Counted from the stretch's first letter, positions 38,768 through 48,178 are shown. The stretch is 64,000 bases of DNA from an uncultured Acetatifactor sp. (GCA_910586515.1 CAJUGL010000001.1:18011-82010); one strand, 5' to 3'. A program made the numbers and translations. Notes: generated from the sequence alone by a model not told the origin.

Positions 38768-39717
38768 AAAAAAGGGGAGCGTCGGGGAGCTGGGAGGATC
38801 TGGCCGAACAGGACCGCCAGGCGGCGAAATCCAGAAAGAGACTGCAGATTGCGAAGATCGGATTGGCCACTGCGGTGGCGGCGGCTTTTGCCATCCTGTT
38901 TCTGATGCCTATTGTGCTGACGATCACCAACTCTTTTATGGCGGCATCCGAAATATCGGCCAACTACGGTTCCGTATTTGCCAAAGATGCCAACGGCGGA
39001 AAGATATACATAGCGGAAAAGGTAAATTTAAAATTTATTCCAGACATGGTTTCCTTCAGTCAGTACAATACGGTTCTGCTGAAAAGCCCGGAGTATTTGC
39101 TGAAATTCTGGAACTCCGTGATCCTGGTGGCTCCTATCGTGATATTCCAGCTGATTGTTGCCTCTCTGGCCTCCTACGGCTTTGCCAGGTACAGGGGAAG
39201 GATACGGGAGATTATATTCTTTATGTACATTATCCTGATGCTGATGCCCTACCAGGTTACACTGGTGCCCAACTATCTGGTAAGCGACTGGCTGAATCTG
39301 CTGGATACCAACTGGGCGATCTGGCTGCCCGGTATCATGTCGCCTTTTGCCGTGTTCCTGCTGACGAAATTCATGCGCAGGATACCGGATTCGGTGATGG
39401 AGGCTGCGCAGATAGACGGCGCGGGAGAGTGGCAGATCTATCGGAGAATCTGTCTGCCTCTGTGTAAGGGGGCCATATGCTCCGCAGCGATTCTGGTCTT
39501 TATCGATTATTGGAATATGGTGGAGCAGCCGTTAATTCTGCTGACGGATGCGGAAACACATCCTTTGTCCGTATTTTTGAGCAAAATTAACGCGGGAGAA
39601 ATCGGACTGGCCTTTGCGGTGGCCACTATATATATGGTGCCGAGTCTTCTGATTTTTCTGTACGGAGAGGAATATCTGGTGGACGGAATCACTTATCAGG
39701 GCGGTATTAAAGGATAA
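38764..39717 (+). CDS. Sugar-type ABC permease, MalG/UgpE family
   Basis: The 317-aa protein has six membrane helices and the EAA loop RIPDSVMEAAQIDGAGEWQI. The first helix is followed by a larger extracytoplasmic loop (about residues 70-115, including AKDANGGKIYIAEKVNLKF) than usual. LLTKFMRRIPDS and AAILVFIDYWNMVEQP are family-like. Its ATG overlaps the stop of the partner permease, so the two are translated together. The HlyD-like adaptor gene starts 90 bp later. Confidence 0.92.
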   Translation: MKKRGASGSWEDLAEQDRQAAKSRKRLQIAKIGLATAVAAAFAILFLMPIVLTITNSFMAASEISANYGSVFAKDANGGKIYIAEKVNLKFIPDMVSFSQYNTVLLKSPEYLLKFWNSVILVAPIVIFQLIVASLASYGFARYRGRIREIIFFMYIILMLMPYQVTLVPNYLVSDWLNLLDTNWAIWLPGIMSPFAVFLLTKFMRRIPDSVMEAAQIDGAGEWQIYRRICLPLCKGAICSAAILVFIDYWNMVEQPLILLTDAETHPLSVFLSKINAGEIGLAFAVATIYMVPSLLIFLYGEEYLVDGITYQGGIKG

Positions 39718-39807
39718 AGCAACGGCATTTTTCCTGAAGACAAAAAGGGCTTGGGAACGGAGCCGTGCCGAGATTTTTAACTTAATAGATTGAGGAGAGG
39801 TTGAGCG

Positions 39808-41754
39808 ATGAACGAGAACGGAAAGAAAAAAAGAGAATGGGTGAAGACAGCGGCGATCATATTTCTGTCGGTGATGCTGGTACTTACCTTTTTCTCCAAC
39901 ACCATTATGAATTACTCCCTGCCGGAGGTGGCTACGCAGTATGTGCAGTCAGGGACCATCACTGCCAAGATACGGGGTTCGGGGATAGTGGAGAGCGGAG
40001 ATCCGTACAATTTGGAAGTTAAGGAGTCCAGAAAGGTAGCCGGCGTTGCCGTCAAGGTAGGCGACATAGTGCAAAAGGATGATGTGATTCTGTACCTGGA
40101 AGACGTAGAAAGCGACGAACTGAAGACAGCCAGGGAGGCCCTGGAAAAGGCGCAGAGCGATTACCGTACGGCGCTTCTCTCCGTGGAGATTACTCCGGCC
40201 GATATCCAGGCTGCGAATACGGGAATGTCCGAGGAGGCATATCGTCAGCAGATTACCGCGGCTCAGAATGCGGTGACCGGAGCCGAGGATGGGGTGACTG
40301 CAGCGAAGAATGAGGTGACGGCTGCCCAGAAGCGCGTGGATGAAATTCAGGCGCAGTATGATGCGCTCGACAGGCAGATTGCGCTTACGCCGGAGAACAA
40401 TGCGGACGTCAGCGCAGAGACGAAATTCCGTGATGAAGTGAAGGCAGCATGGGATAATGCAAAGCGCGTGGAGACGGATGCAAAGAATGATCTGACAGCC
40501 AAGCAGAACAGAGTTGCCGAGCTGGAGGCCCGAATCAAGCTTTTGCAGGATAAAATGCCTGTTCCGGAACCCACGGCGGAGCCTACCCAGGAGCCGGGGG
40601 CGGATATGCCTTCAGGGGATGTTCCGTCGACCGATGTGCCGCAGGATACAACCGCGCCTGATGCGGAGCCGTCCGGAACGGAGGCGGAGGGAGCTTCGGA
40701 GGAAAGCGGCGGAATAAGCGAGGTTGCGGAGAATGTGGATGCCGTGCAGATTGCTCTGGAACTGGAGCAGCTGACGGCTCAGCTGAACGCAGCCAGGGAA
40801 GAAGAAATCAACGCGCAGACCGTTTTCAACAATGCAAGTCTGGAGGCTACCAGGTGGGAGGCGGAATATAACAGGGCTGAGCAGGCTCTGACGGACAAGA
40901 AAAACTCGGGCAGCACAGAAGGCATTATCAATAACCTGAGACAGCAGCAGAGCGCCCTGAACAATGAATTGGCAGGGGCGAAGAACAATCTGGCGGAAAA
41001 GCAGTCCAATCTCTCCACCAAAGAGACTTATCTGTCGGATAAGCAGAAAGAACTCACTGAGCTGGCTACCAGAATCGGCAAGGTGGCAGGACTGGAAGCC
41101 GCCCAGGACGCCATAGACAGAGCGCAGAAAACGGTGGATGAACTGACGGAAAAATCAGTCAATGCCACGGTCACCACGCCCATTGCGGGAATTGTGACCA
41201 CGCTGAATGTGTCGGCGGGAAAAGTAACGGATGCAAGCGTTCCGGTAGCGGTTCTGCAGCCGGAAGGAAAGGGCTACTCCATGAGTTTCTCCGTGACCAA
41301 TGAACAGGCGAGACGGCTGGCAGTGGGGGATGTTGCCGATCTGGTTAATTCCTGGAGATATGATGACGTGAAAGTGACACTGGCAAATATGAAGCCGGAT
41401 CCCAATGATCCGGGTCAGAAAAAGCTCCTGACCTTTGATGTTGACGGCAGTGTGACGCCTGGACAGACATTGAATGTATCGGTAGGCCAGAAGAGTTCCA
41501 ATTATGACTATATTGTACCCAACAGCGCTATTCGTGAGGACAATAACGGCAAGTTCATCTTGATTGTGGAGTCAAAGCCGGGTCCTTTGAGCACCCGTTA
41601 TATTGCAAGCAGGGTAGACGTGGAAGTATTGGCCAGCGACGATACGCAGTCTGCGGTGAGCGCGGCTCTCTACGGCTACGAATTTGTGATTACCACATCC
41701 ACCAAGCCGGTAGAAGCAGGCAAACAGGTCAGACTGAGCGAAAATAACGGATAG
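39808..41754 (+). CDS. HlyD/MacA-like membrane-fusion adaptor protein
   Basis: A single N-terminal membrane helix (about residues 12-32) is followed by an adaptor layout. The first half of a lipoyl-like domain is VQSGTITAKIRGSGIVESG to VGDIVQKDDVILYLED. Two long coiled-coil arms (about 100-250 and 310-450) are split by a Pro/Glu/Thr/Ser-rich, probably disordered insert (about 250-300). The second lipoyl half is TVTTPIAGIVTTLNVSAGKV, and a beta-barrel domain ends the protein. Such adaptors in Gram-positive bacteria work with MacB-type exporters. A MacB-core-like protein is the next gene, yet the upstream genes are importer permeases, an unusual mix. Confidence 0.82.
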   Translation: MNENGKKKREWVKTAAIIFLSVMLVLTFFSNTIMNYSLPEVATQYVQSGTITAKIRGSGIVESGDPYNLEVKESRKVAGVAVKVGDIVQKDDVILYLEDVESDELKTAREALEKAQSDYRTALLSVEITPADIQAANTGMSEEAYRQQITAAQNAVTGAEDGVTAAKNEVTAAQKRVDEIQAQYDALDRQIALTPENNADVSAETKFRDEVKAAWDNAKRVETDAKNDLTAKQNRVAELEARIKLLQDKMPVPEPTAEPTQEPGADMPSGDVPSTDVPQDTTAPDAEPSGTEAEGASEESGGISEVAENVDAVQIALELEQLTAQLNAAREEEINAQTVFNNASLEATRWEAEYNRAEQALTDKKNSGSTEGIINNLRQQQSALNNELAGAKNNLAEKQSNLSTKETYLSDKQKELTELATRIGKVAGLEAAQDAIDRAQKTVDELTEKSVNATVTTPIAGIVTTLNVSAGKVTDASVPVAVLQPEGKGYSMSFSVTNEQARRLAVGDVADLVNSWRYDDVKVTLANMKPDPNDPGQKKLLTFDVDGSVTPGQTLNVSVGQKSSNYDYIVPNSAIREDNNGKFILIVESKPGPLSTRYIASRVDVEVLASDDTQSAVSAALYGYEFVITTSTKPVEAGKQVRLSENNG

Positions 41755-41777
41755 GCCTTAAGGAAATGAGGTAAGGA

Positions 41778-42995
41778 ATGAAAAAAATAGTATTGGGTAT
41801 AAGCGGAGGGGTATCCTTTCTGGTGTTCCTGATTCTGCTTTTTGCTGCCAACTATTTGGGCCGGAGCCAGCTTTCCCAGACTGCTGCCTCCAGATGGAGC
41901 AGTGAAAAGAACGCCGCCCAGATCAGCTGCTTTTTCTCGGTGGATTCAGGTATTACAGAGGACAGGATTATTGAATTTGAGCACACGGTTGACGGCGCGC
42001 TTGCGGATGCCTCTGTGGTTCAGGAATCGGTGAATCCCGGAGCCAGATTATGGGCGGACGCTTACAGCGCGGACGGAAGCGTGACCATATCCACCGACAA
42101 GGCCACGTTGACGGCGGATGCCATCGGGATCGGCGGAGACTTTTTTCTCTTCCACCCGCTGACGCTTCTCTACGGCGCTTACTTTTCGGGAAATGATCTG
42201 ATGAAGGATTACTGCATTATAGATGCGGATGCAGCCTGGCAGCTGTTCGGGTCTAATGATGTGGCGGGGATGACTGTCAATATCGGCGGAATTCCCCATA
42301 TTGTGACAGGCGTGGTGGAGAGACCCTCAGGGCGTCTGGCTGAGGCTGCGGGACTGGACACCACTCTGGTTTATGTCTCCTATCAGACACTCAGTGAACT
42401 TGGCTCAAGCAACGGAATTAATCATTATGAAATCGTTATGCCCGATCCGGTCACCGATTTTGCCGTGAATTTTATTCGGGAAAAGCTGGGAACGGAGGAG
42501 AAGAAGACGGAAGTGGTGGACAATACTGCCCGCTACGGCTTCCTTCCCCGACTGAAACTGCTGCTTCAGTTCGGTACCCGTTCCATGAACGGTAAGGCGA
42601 TTATCTACCCTTATTGGGAGAATATCGCCAGAGGGTACGAGGATATTCTGACTGTGATGACGCTGTTTGAACTTCTGTTTTTGGCCTATCCGTCGGTGTT
42701 GGCGCTTGTGTTCTTCTGTCTCTGGTGGAAGCATAAGGGATGGACTCTGCGGGATGTGCGGTTAAAGCTTACAGATATGGCTCAGCGCAGGATGGAAAAG
42801 CTGTGGGCAAATCGGCGGAGAAAGAAAAACGGAGAGATCGATGACAGTGATTTATGGGAGGATTCTGCCGGAGAGAAAAGACGGTTACGCAGCAGAAAGA
42901 GGAAAACCCCCGAAGAAAAACAGGCTCTGAAACGAGAGAAGCAGGAGCGGAAACTGGAAAAGAAACGGGAGAAGGCAGAACGAAAAAAGCGTTGA
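41778..42995 (+). CDS. MacB periplasmic-core-like membrane protein with basic tail
   Basis: The 405-aa protein has an N-terminal helix (about residues 5-25), an extracytoplasmic domain like the MacB core (PHIVTGVVERPSGRLAEAAG, LVYVSYQTLSELG), one further hydrophobic segment near 295-315 (LFLAYPSVLALVFFCLWW) and a very basic, Lys/Arg/Glu-rich cytoplasmic tail of about 80 residues. The three-helix FtsX block of real MacB permeases is missing, and so is an ATPase. It may hold the adaptor in place or act as a stripped exporter subunit. It is 23 bp from the adaptor gene and 38 bp from the next binding protein, so all belong to one operon. Confidence 0.6.
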   Translation: MKKIVLGISGGVSFLVFLILLFAANYLGRSQLSQTAASRWSSEKNAAQISCFFSVDSGITEDRIIEFEHTVDGALADASVVQESVNPGARLWADAYSADGSVTISTDKATLTADAIGIGGDFFLFHPLTLLYGAYFSGNDLMKDYCIIDADAAWQLFGSNDVAGMTVNIGGIPHIVTGVVERPSGRLAEAAGLDTTLVYVSYQTLSELGSSNGINHYEIVMPDPVTDFAVNFIREKLGTEEKKTEVVDNTARYGFLPRLKLLLQFGTRSMNGKAIIYPYWENIARGYEDILTVMTLFELLFLAYPSVLALVFFCLWWKHKGWTLRDVRLKLTDMAQRRMEKLWANRRRKKNGEIDDSDLWEDSAGEKRRLRSRKRKTPEEKQALKREKQERKLEKKREKAERKKR

Positions 42996-43033
42996 TGCGG
43001 AAGTCCGCCCGAAGACGGGCAGGAGGGGTTATT

Positions 43034-45520
43034 ATGAAAAAAATGTGGTTAAACAGGGCCGTAGGGATCGGTATTTCCCTGATTGCGGCAGTGGGGCTGG
43101 CGGCCTGCGGGAAAGGCGGGGATAAGAACGAGAACCTGGCTTTGGCAAAGGAGCATGTCTATAAGTTCCAGGAGTTTGAGCTGCCTGAGGTGGACGGAGA
43201 CGATTATGCCATACGCGGCACATTCCGCGTGAATGATACAATCCGATTGATGCTGCAGGTATATCACTGGACGGAGAACAGCAGCAATGATATGGACATA
43301 CGGATGATCAGCATGAAGGAAGACGGTTCCGATATACAGCTCACTGCTTTGGATATACCTGAGTGGAAATCACAGGCAGGACAGAATGACGGTTCGGCGG
43401 AAACTGGTTCAGAAGAGCAGACGGAAGAGGAAGGGGTAGAGACAGAGGACGGGGGGGAAGCATCTGATACGGAAACCGATTCCGCTTCAGATGCGGCAGT
43501 CGACACGAGGCTGCCCATAGCCTCAGATAATTTCTATGAAAATTCCTATTACGGCGAATTTAAGTTCGGGTCTGACGGCAGCATTTATTCTATCAGGAAC
43601 TATTATTACGAGGATTATTCCGGGGAAGAGTATGTTTCCGTTCAGAAGAATTACCTCAACTGCTGGAATTCGGACGGGAGTTTCGCCTGGGAAAAGGAGC
43701 TGGAGGGGCTGAGCTCGGAGGAGGAATACATCTATGTGTCGGCCATGGCCATAGCCGAAGACAATACGATTAACCTGATTTTGACAGGGGACGGCGCATA
43801 TAAGATGACAGTGGATGCTCAGGGAAATGTTTCGGAGAGAACGGAGCTTTCGGAGGATGTTTCCAAAGTGTTCAGCAATGTCAATTCGATTATGTCCAGA
43901 GAAGACGGAAGTCTTTTGGTAATATACTATGACGAATCGGATTGGCAGAAGCAATACTTTGTCACCTATGATCCCGTCGCGGATACTTTGGGAGAGATCG
44001 GCCAGATGCCGGCCTCTATGGTGTGGAACGGGTATAATACCATGACTGTGGGCAAGAGTACGGATTTTATGTTCAGCAATGACAGAGGGGTTTTTTCCTA
44101 CAAGTCAGGGGATGCCGACGTTGTGGAAAAGATGAATTTCATCAATTCGGATATGAATATCAGCAATTTTAACTCGCTTATGGAGCTGAGCGATACCAGT
44201 TTCATGGGAGTATTTTATGAGAATTACGGCAATGATCTGAAGGCGGGTATTTTTACTTATGTGGACCCCAAGGACATTCCCGACAAGTCCGTTCTGGTAT
44301 TGGCAGGAAATTATATCGGCAGTGACATTAAGCAGCGAGTGGTTGAGTATAACCGCAGCAGTGAAAAGTATCGCATAACGGTCAAGGAATATGATTCTTA
44401 CAACAGTTATGAGGATTCCCAGGCGGGTTATACACAGCTGAACAATGATATTACAACCGGCCGTATGCCGGATATTCTGCTGGCAGACGGACTTCCCACA
44501 GAGAACTATATTGCAAAGGGACTGCTGGCGGATATCGGAAAGATGATAGAAGAGGATGAAGAACTGTCTCAGGTGGAGTTTGTCCAGAACGTTTTTGATG
44601 CATATTCTGTTGAGGGAAAACTTTATCACGTTATTCCGAATTTCAGAGTAAGCACCGTTGTTGGCAAAACTTCCGTTTTGGGGGACCGAACATCATGGAC
44701 GATAGCGGATATGAAGCAGATGATTGAGACTTTGCCCGAGGGAACTACCATGTTCGGCGAGATGACCAGAGAGAACTTTATTTCCGCCATGATGGATTAT
44801 TGCGGAGCGGATTTCGTGGATATAAAGAGCAGAAAGTGCGATTTTGAGTCCCAGAACTTCATTGATATGCTGGAATATGCGAAATCGCTTCCCGAGAGTC
44901 TGGATGAAGAAACCTACGGTGAAGATTACTGGATGAATTATGAATCTCAGTATCGCGAAAATCGGACCATATTAAAGAATTTATATGTGAACAGCTTGAG
45001 CAGCGTCAATTATAATATTAACGGCAGTTTCGGCGAGGAAGTGACCTATATCGGTTTCCCCACCGAAAGCGGAATGGGTGCCTATGTTCAGGCCAATCAA
45101 TTCTATGCGATTTCCGCCCGCTCGGCTTATGCGGAAGGGGCCTGGGAGTTCCTGCGGTATTATCTGACTGAGGAATTTCAGAAAGAGCCTTGGGGACTTC
45201 CGATTCGAATGAAGTATTTCAAGGAGAAGGCACAGGAAGCCACACAGAGACCTTATTATCTGAATGAGGACGGCGAAAAGGAAGAATACGACGATTATTA
45301 CTACATAAACGGCGAGGAAATCAAGCTTGAACCGATGACACAGGCTCAGGTGGATAAGCTGGTAAACTATATCTTCTCTATCAACAAATGTTATTACGGC
45401 AATGCCGAAATTATGAATATTATCAACGAGGAGGCAGCTTCCTATTTTTCGGGACAGAAGACTGTACAGGAAGCGGCGAAGATTATTCAGAGCAGAGCGC
45501 AGATTTATGTAAATGAATAA
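43034..45520 (+). CDS. Solute-binding lipoprotein with extra N-terminal domain (SBP 2)
   Basis: AGGAGGGG precedes the ATG at 43034; the longer frame from 42854 overlaps the previous gene and is rejected. A signal peptide ends in a LAAC lipobox. An N-terminal domain (about residues 30-420) has propeller-like beta segments and an acidic, disordered insert (about 118-155). The C-terminal solute-binding domain begins near SVLVLAGNYIGSDIKQRVVE and ends with IINEEAASYFSGQKTVQEA, the tail shared with SBP 1 and SBP 3. Length is 828 aa. It closes the operon after the MacB-core-like gene. It may be a second receptor for the same permeases. Ligand unknown. Confidence 0.85.
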   Translation: MKKMWLNRAVGIGISLIAAVGLAACGKGGDKNENLALAKEHVYKFQEFELPEVDGDDYAIRGTFRVNDTIRLMLQVYHWTENSSNDMDIRMISMKEDGSDIQLTALDIPEWKSQAGQNDGSAETGSEEQTEEEGVETEDGGEASDTETDSASDAAVDTRLPIASDNFYENSYYGEFKFGSDGSIYSIRNYYYEDYSGEEYVSVQKNYLNCWNSDGSFAWEKELEGLSSEEEYIYVSAMAIAEDNTINLILTGDGAYKMTVDAQGNVSERTELSEDVSKVFSNVNSIMSREDGSLLVIYYDESDWQKQYFVTYDPVADTLGEIGQMPASMVWNGYNTMTVGKSTDFMFSNDRGVFSYKSGDADVVEKMNFINSDMNISNFNSLMELSDTSFMGVFYENYGNDLKAGIFTYVDPKDIPDKSVLVLAGNYIGSDIKQRVVEYNRSSEKYRITVKEYDSYNSYEDSQAGYTQLNNDITTGRMPDILLADGLPTENYIAKGLLADIGKMIEEDEELSQVEFVQNVFDAYSVEGKLYHVIPNFRVSTVVGKTSVLGDRTSWTIADMKQMIETLPEGTTMFGEMTRENFISAMMDYCGADFVDIKSRKCDFESQNFIDMLEYAKSLPESLDEETYGEDYWMNYESQYRENRTILKNLYVNSLSSVNYNINGSFGEEVTYIGFPTESGMGAYVQANQFYAISARSAYAEGAWEFLRYYLTEEFQKEPWGLPIRMKYFKEKAQEATQRPYYLNEDGEKEEYDDYYYINGEEIKLEPMTQAQVDKLVNYIFSINKCYYGNAEIMNIINEEAASYFSGQKTVQEAAKIIQSRAQIYVNE

Positions 45521-45554
45521 CGCTGGCAGGGTCGGGTGAAATAGCCGGGAAAGG

Positions 45555-45589
45555 AATTGCCGCACAGGGAAAAACCTTGTGCGGCAATT
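45555..45589. terminator. Strong hairpin between convergent genes, terminator-like
   Basis: AATTGCCGCACA pairs with TGTGCGGCAATT over a GGGAAAAACCT loop. No T-tract follows on either strand, so it may act with Rho or protect the mRNA 3' end. Confidence 0.5.
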
Positions 45590-45645
45590 CGCGGTTTATG
45601 CAGCAGTCCGTTCCCACAGAGAGAAAAACTGTTCTCAGCATATAC

Positions 45646-46092
45646 CTATAGTGATACGGGAATTCCCAATTTAGTCATGTGGGCTTCCAGAGTCAGCTCC
45701 TGTCCGTGATCGCGGAGCCATTTCCGGCAGACTTTATATTCCGGCATTACGGAGGCCACCATATCCCAGAAATCCTTTGAATGGTTCATATGGGTCAGGT
45801 GACACAGTTCATGAACCACTACATAATCCAGAATGACGGGTGGAGCGAAGATCAGCCTGTAGTTAAAGGACAGGGTTCCCCGGGAGGAACAGCTTCCCCA
45901 CCGCGTCTTCTGATCCCGAACGGTGACGGAAGTATAATTTCCGCCGGTGATGGGGTGATAATAGGAGACACGGCTCTCAAACTGCTGTCTGGCGGCATTG
46001 CGGTAGCGCTTTTCCAGGGTTTCCAGGCGCCTGGTTTCTGCGGCGGCAAGGGGATGGCTCTTCCTGTCAGAGGATGTTGCTTTCTGCGGCAT
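45646..46092 (-). CDS. YgjP/DUF45-like zinc metallopeptidase, short form
   Basis: The active-site motif HELCHLTHMNHSKDFW (HExxH plus a downstream His) and the YTSVTVRDQKTRWGSCS stretch are diagnostic of the YgjP-like (DUF45/WLM) metallopeptidase family. At 148 aa it lacks the N-terminal part of roughly 80-100 residues seen in full-length members, so it may be truncated. The ATG at 46092 has GGAAGGATAAG upstream, partly derived from the neighbouring 44-bp tandem repeat. It lies downstream of the cation transporter on the same strand. Confidence 0.75.
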   Translation of the reverse strand: MPQKATSSDRKSHPLAAAETRRLETLEKRYRNAARQQFESRVSYYHPITGGNYTSVTVRDQKTRWGSCSSRGTLSFNYRLIFAPPVILDYVVVHELCHLTHMNHSKDFWDMVASVMPEYKVCRKWLRDHGQELTLEAHMTKLGIPVSL

Positions 46093-46102
46093 TTTCTTAT
46101 CC

Positions 46103-46234
46103 TTCCATTTGTTGGGTGTTGTGCGGTATCATACTATCTGCATATTTTCCATTTGTTGGGAGTTGTGCGGTATCATACTATCTGCATACTTTCCATTTGT
46201 TTGGCTTTATACGGTATCATACCATCTGTTTGTC
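46103..46234 (-). repeat. Three tandem 44-bp repeats carrying the end of the CDF gene
   Basis: Units start at 46103, 46147 and 46191. Units 1 and 2 are nearly identical; unit 3 is more diverged. Read on the minus strand, unit 3 contains the last codons and stop of the cation transporter (CAGATGGTATGA), and units 1 and 2 repeat a similar stretch (CAGATAGTATGA). The run reaches the ribosome site of the peptidase gene, so it looks like local duplication of the gene-end spacer. Confidence 0.85.
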
Positions 46235-47383
46235 TACTTCGATCACTGCGAAGTAGTCTGGATTGTCCTGCTGAATCCGGTTCTGAATTTTTTTCACCAG
46301 TTCTCCGTCGGACATGGGGAAATCGTAGGGGGTAACCACATCGAAAATCAGGTTGGTGTGGGTGGGCCCGGCGACAATGCGGAAGTCATGCATGCCGATG
46401 ATGTCGCTGATTTCTCTCAGATAGCCTTTTACCAGGTCTTTCAGCCGGGATGTCTCCTCATCCTTTGTGCATACCGGATCCATATGGATCACCGCATGGC
46501 AGTTCAGGACATTTCGCAGTTCATGCTCAATGGTATCGATGGTATCGTGAAGAGCCAGGAAATTTCCCTCTGCGGGCACCTCCGCATGGAGAGAGATCAG
46601 AACCCGCCCCGGCCCGTAATTGTGCACGATCAAATCGTGAATGCCCAGGACCTCTTCGTGGGCGGTGACGATGCGGCTGATCTGACTGACGAATTCTCTG
46701 TCTGGAGCCTGGCCCAGGAGAGGACTTATGGTGTCCCTGGCTGCGCTGTAGCCTGCATAACAGATGAACAGACCTACCAGCACGCCGCACCAGCCGTCGA
46801 TGGCCACTCCTGTAAAGTGAGCGATGAGTGTGGCAGCCAGAACAGCGGAAGTAGCCGCGGTGTCGCTTAAGGAATCCGTGGCGGTGGCTGTCATGGCGGC
46901 GGAGTCCAGTTTCCGCCCCAGGCTCCTGTTATAGAAAAACATGTAGCATTTCACCAGTATGGAGGCCGCCAGAATCGCGATTGCCATGGGAGAGAAGGCA
47001 AGTTCCTCGGGATGTAGGATTTTCGCCACAGAGCTTTTTAACAGCTCTGCGCCCATAAGCAGGATGATCAGGGATACCAGAAGGCCCGCTATGTACTCAA
47101 TGCGCCCATGACCGAAGGGATGGGTGGGATCCGGCTTCTGCCCGGCCATCTTAAAGCCGATCAGCGTGATGATAGAGGATCCGGCATCCGACAGGTTGTT
47201 GAAGGCGTCGGCGGTGATGGCGATGGAGTTGCTGACCGTGCCGGCTATAAATTTTCCGGTGAACAGACACAGGTTCAGGAAGATTCCCACAGCGCCGCAG
47301 AGAATGCCGTAAGCCTGGCGTACCCGGGGATTTTTAATATCATTCTGGTCTTTGATGAAAAGATTTGCAAGTAATGTAATCAT
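46217..47383 (-). CDS. Cation diffusion facilitator (CDF) family transporter
   Basis: CDF proteins export divalent metals such as Zn2+, Mn2+ or Fe2+ in exchange for protons. The metal site shows as ADAFNNLSDAGSS in helix 2 and TATATDSLSDTAAT in helix 5, and HPFGHGRIEYIAGL follows helix 2. Six helices are expected in residues 20-215. The C-terminal cytoplasmic domain (about 220-388) is longer than minimal CDF proteins and contains HDLIVHNYGPGR and IHMDPV. Length is 388 aa. The 5' leader contains a 15-bp tandem repeat. The metal cannot be assigned reliably. Confidence 0.93.
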   Translation of the reverse strand: MITLLANLFIKDQNDIKNPRVRQAYGILCGAVGIFLNLCLFTGKFIAGTVSNSIAITADAFNNLSDAGSSIITLIGFKMAGQKPDPTHPFGHGRIEYIAGLLVSLIILLMGAELLKSSVAKILHPEELAFSPMAIAILAASILVKCYMFFYNRSLGRKLDSAAMTATATDSLSDTAATSAVLAATLIAHFTGVAIDGWCGVLVGLFICYAGYSAARDTISPLLGQAPDREFVSQISRIVTAHEEVLGIHDLIVHNYGPGRVLISLHAEVPAEGNFLALHDTIDTIEHELRNVLNCHAVIHMDPVCTKDEETSRLKDLVKGYLREISDIIGMHDFRIVAGPTHTNLIFDVVTPYDFPMSDGELVKKIQNRIQQDNPDYFAVIEVDKQMV

Positions 47384-47420
47384 GGCTCTAATTCCTTTAA
47401 AATCATTGATGCGGCGATCA

Positions 47421-47461
47421 TTCTTATTGACAAAATTCTTATTGACGTTCTTCTTATTGAC
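47421..47461 (-). repeat. Three direct copies of TTCTTATTGAC at 15-bp spacing
   Basis: Copies begin at 47421, 47436 and 47451, in the leader of the CDF gene. On the minus strand this reads GTCAATAAGAA three times. Spacing of 15 bp is not a full helical turn multiple, so slippage is as likely as a regulator binding array. Confidence 0.5.
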
Positions 47462-47480
47462 ATTGTTGCTGGCGGCGAAT

Positions 47481-47500
47481 CAGGAGAAATTTTTCTCCTG
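47481..47500. terminator. Hairpin after the Uma2 gene
   Basis: CAGGAGAAA and TTTCTCCTG form a 9-bp stem around two bases, 3 bp after the stop of the Uma2 gene on the minus strand. There is no following T-tract on that strand; function as a terminator is uncertain. Confidence 0.4.
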
Positions 47501-47502
47501 GA

Positions 47503-48063
47503 TTAAATATTCAGCAGATCAGCCATAGTTGAGAAGTTGATAAACAGATCATCGTAGATGCCGGCCCTTACGGAATCGGCAAAGGTATAATCTCCTGTAT
47601 CCTCCGATTCAAAGTTGTAGACAAGGATACGGTTCTTCTCCGGGTCAACAATCCAGTATTCTCTGACGCCTGCCGCACGGTATTTAAAAAGTTTTGTGAA
47701 ATAGTCCATACGTCTGCTGCCGGGCGATACGACCTCTATAATCCAGTCAGGTGCGCCAAAACACCCCTTGTCAGTGAGTTTGCCTGGATCACAGATAACA
47801 GAGATATCCGGTTCGACATAATTTTTGTCATCCTCGTTTAAAAATACAGCAAATGGGGCTATATCCACTTCACAGATTCCGCCGTTTCCCTTGATGTACG
47901 CCCGGATGGCTGCAAAGAGTTCTCCGATAATGCGCTGATGCCTTCTTGTCGGTGGAGCCATATAGTAGATCTGACCGTCAATCAGTTCGGCTCTGCTGCC
48001 TTCCGGCAGGCTGTAGATATCATTAATGGTATAGGATTTCTCTTGTGCCGAGGGCAGTGTCAT
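47503..48063 (-). CDS. Uma2-family (DUF820) putative nuclease, copy 1
   Basis: The 186-aa product has the PD-(D/E)xK-like Uma2 fold: AELIDGQIYYMAPPTRRHQR, VEPDISVIC with the metal Asp, GAPDWIIEVVSPGS and AGVREYWIVDPE. Members are widely multiplied in some bacteria; enzymatic activity is predicted rather than established. It is about one third to one half identical by eye to the second copy at 50435 and shares the ending INFSTMADLLNI. A promoter lies upstream at 48150-48178. The SBP 3 gene comes first on this strand. Confidence 0.9.
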   Translation of the reverse strand: MTLPSAQEKSYTINDIYSLPEGSRAELIDGQIYYMAPPTRRHQRIIGELFAAIRAYIKGNGGICEVDIAPFAVFLNEDDKNYVEPDISVICDPGKLTDKGCFGAPDWIIEVVSPGSRRMDYFTKLFKYRAAGVREYWIVDPEKNRILVYNFESEDTGDYTFADSVRAGIYDDLFINFSTMADLLNI

Positions 48064-48149
48064 AGAAATACTCCTTTCCCGGTTTTTGCAGCGTCCTTCC
48101 TAAGGGTGCCCGGCTGACAGCTAAAAGCCGCATGAATGCACTCCCGCTG

Positions 48150-48178
48150 ATTATAGCATATCAGCGGTTCGGCTGCAA
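48150..48178 (-). promoter_or_regulatory. Promoter for Uma2 copy 1
   Basis: On the minus strand TTGCAG and TATAAT are 17 bp apart. It sits in the 212-bp gap between SBP 3 and Uma2 copy 1. Confidence 0.65.
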
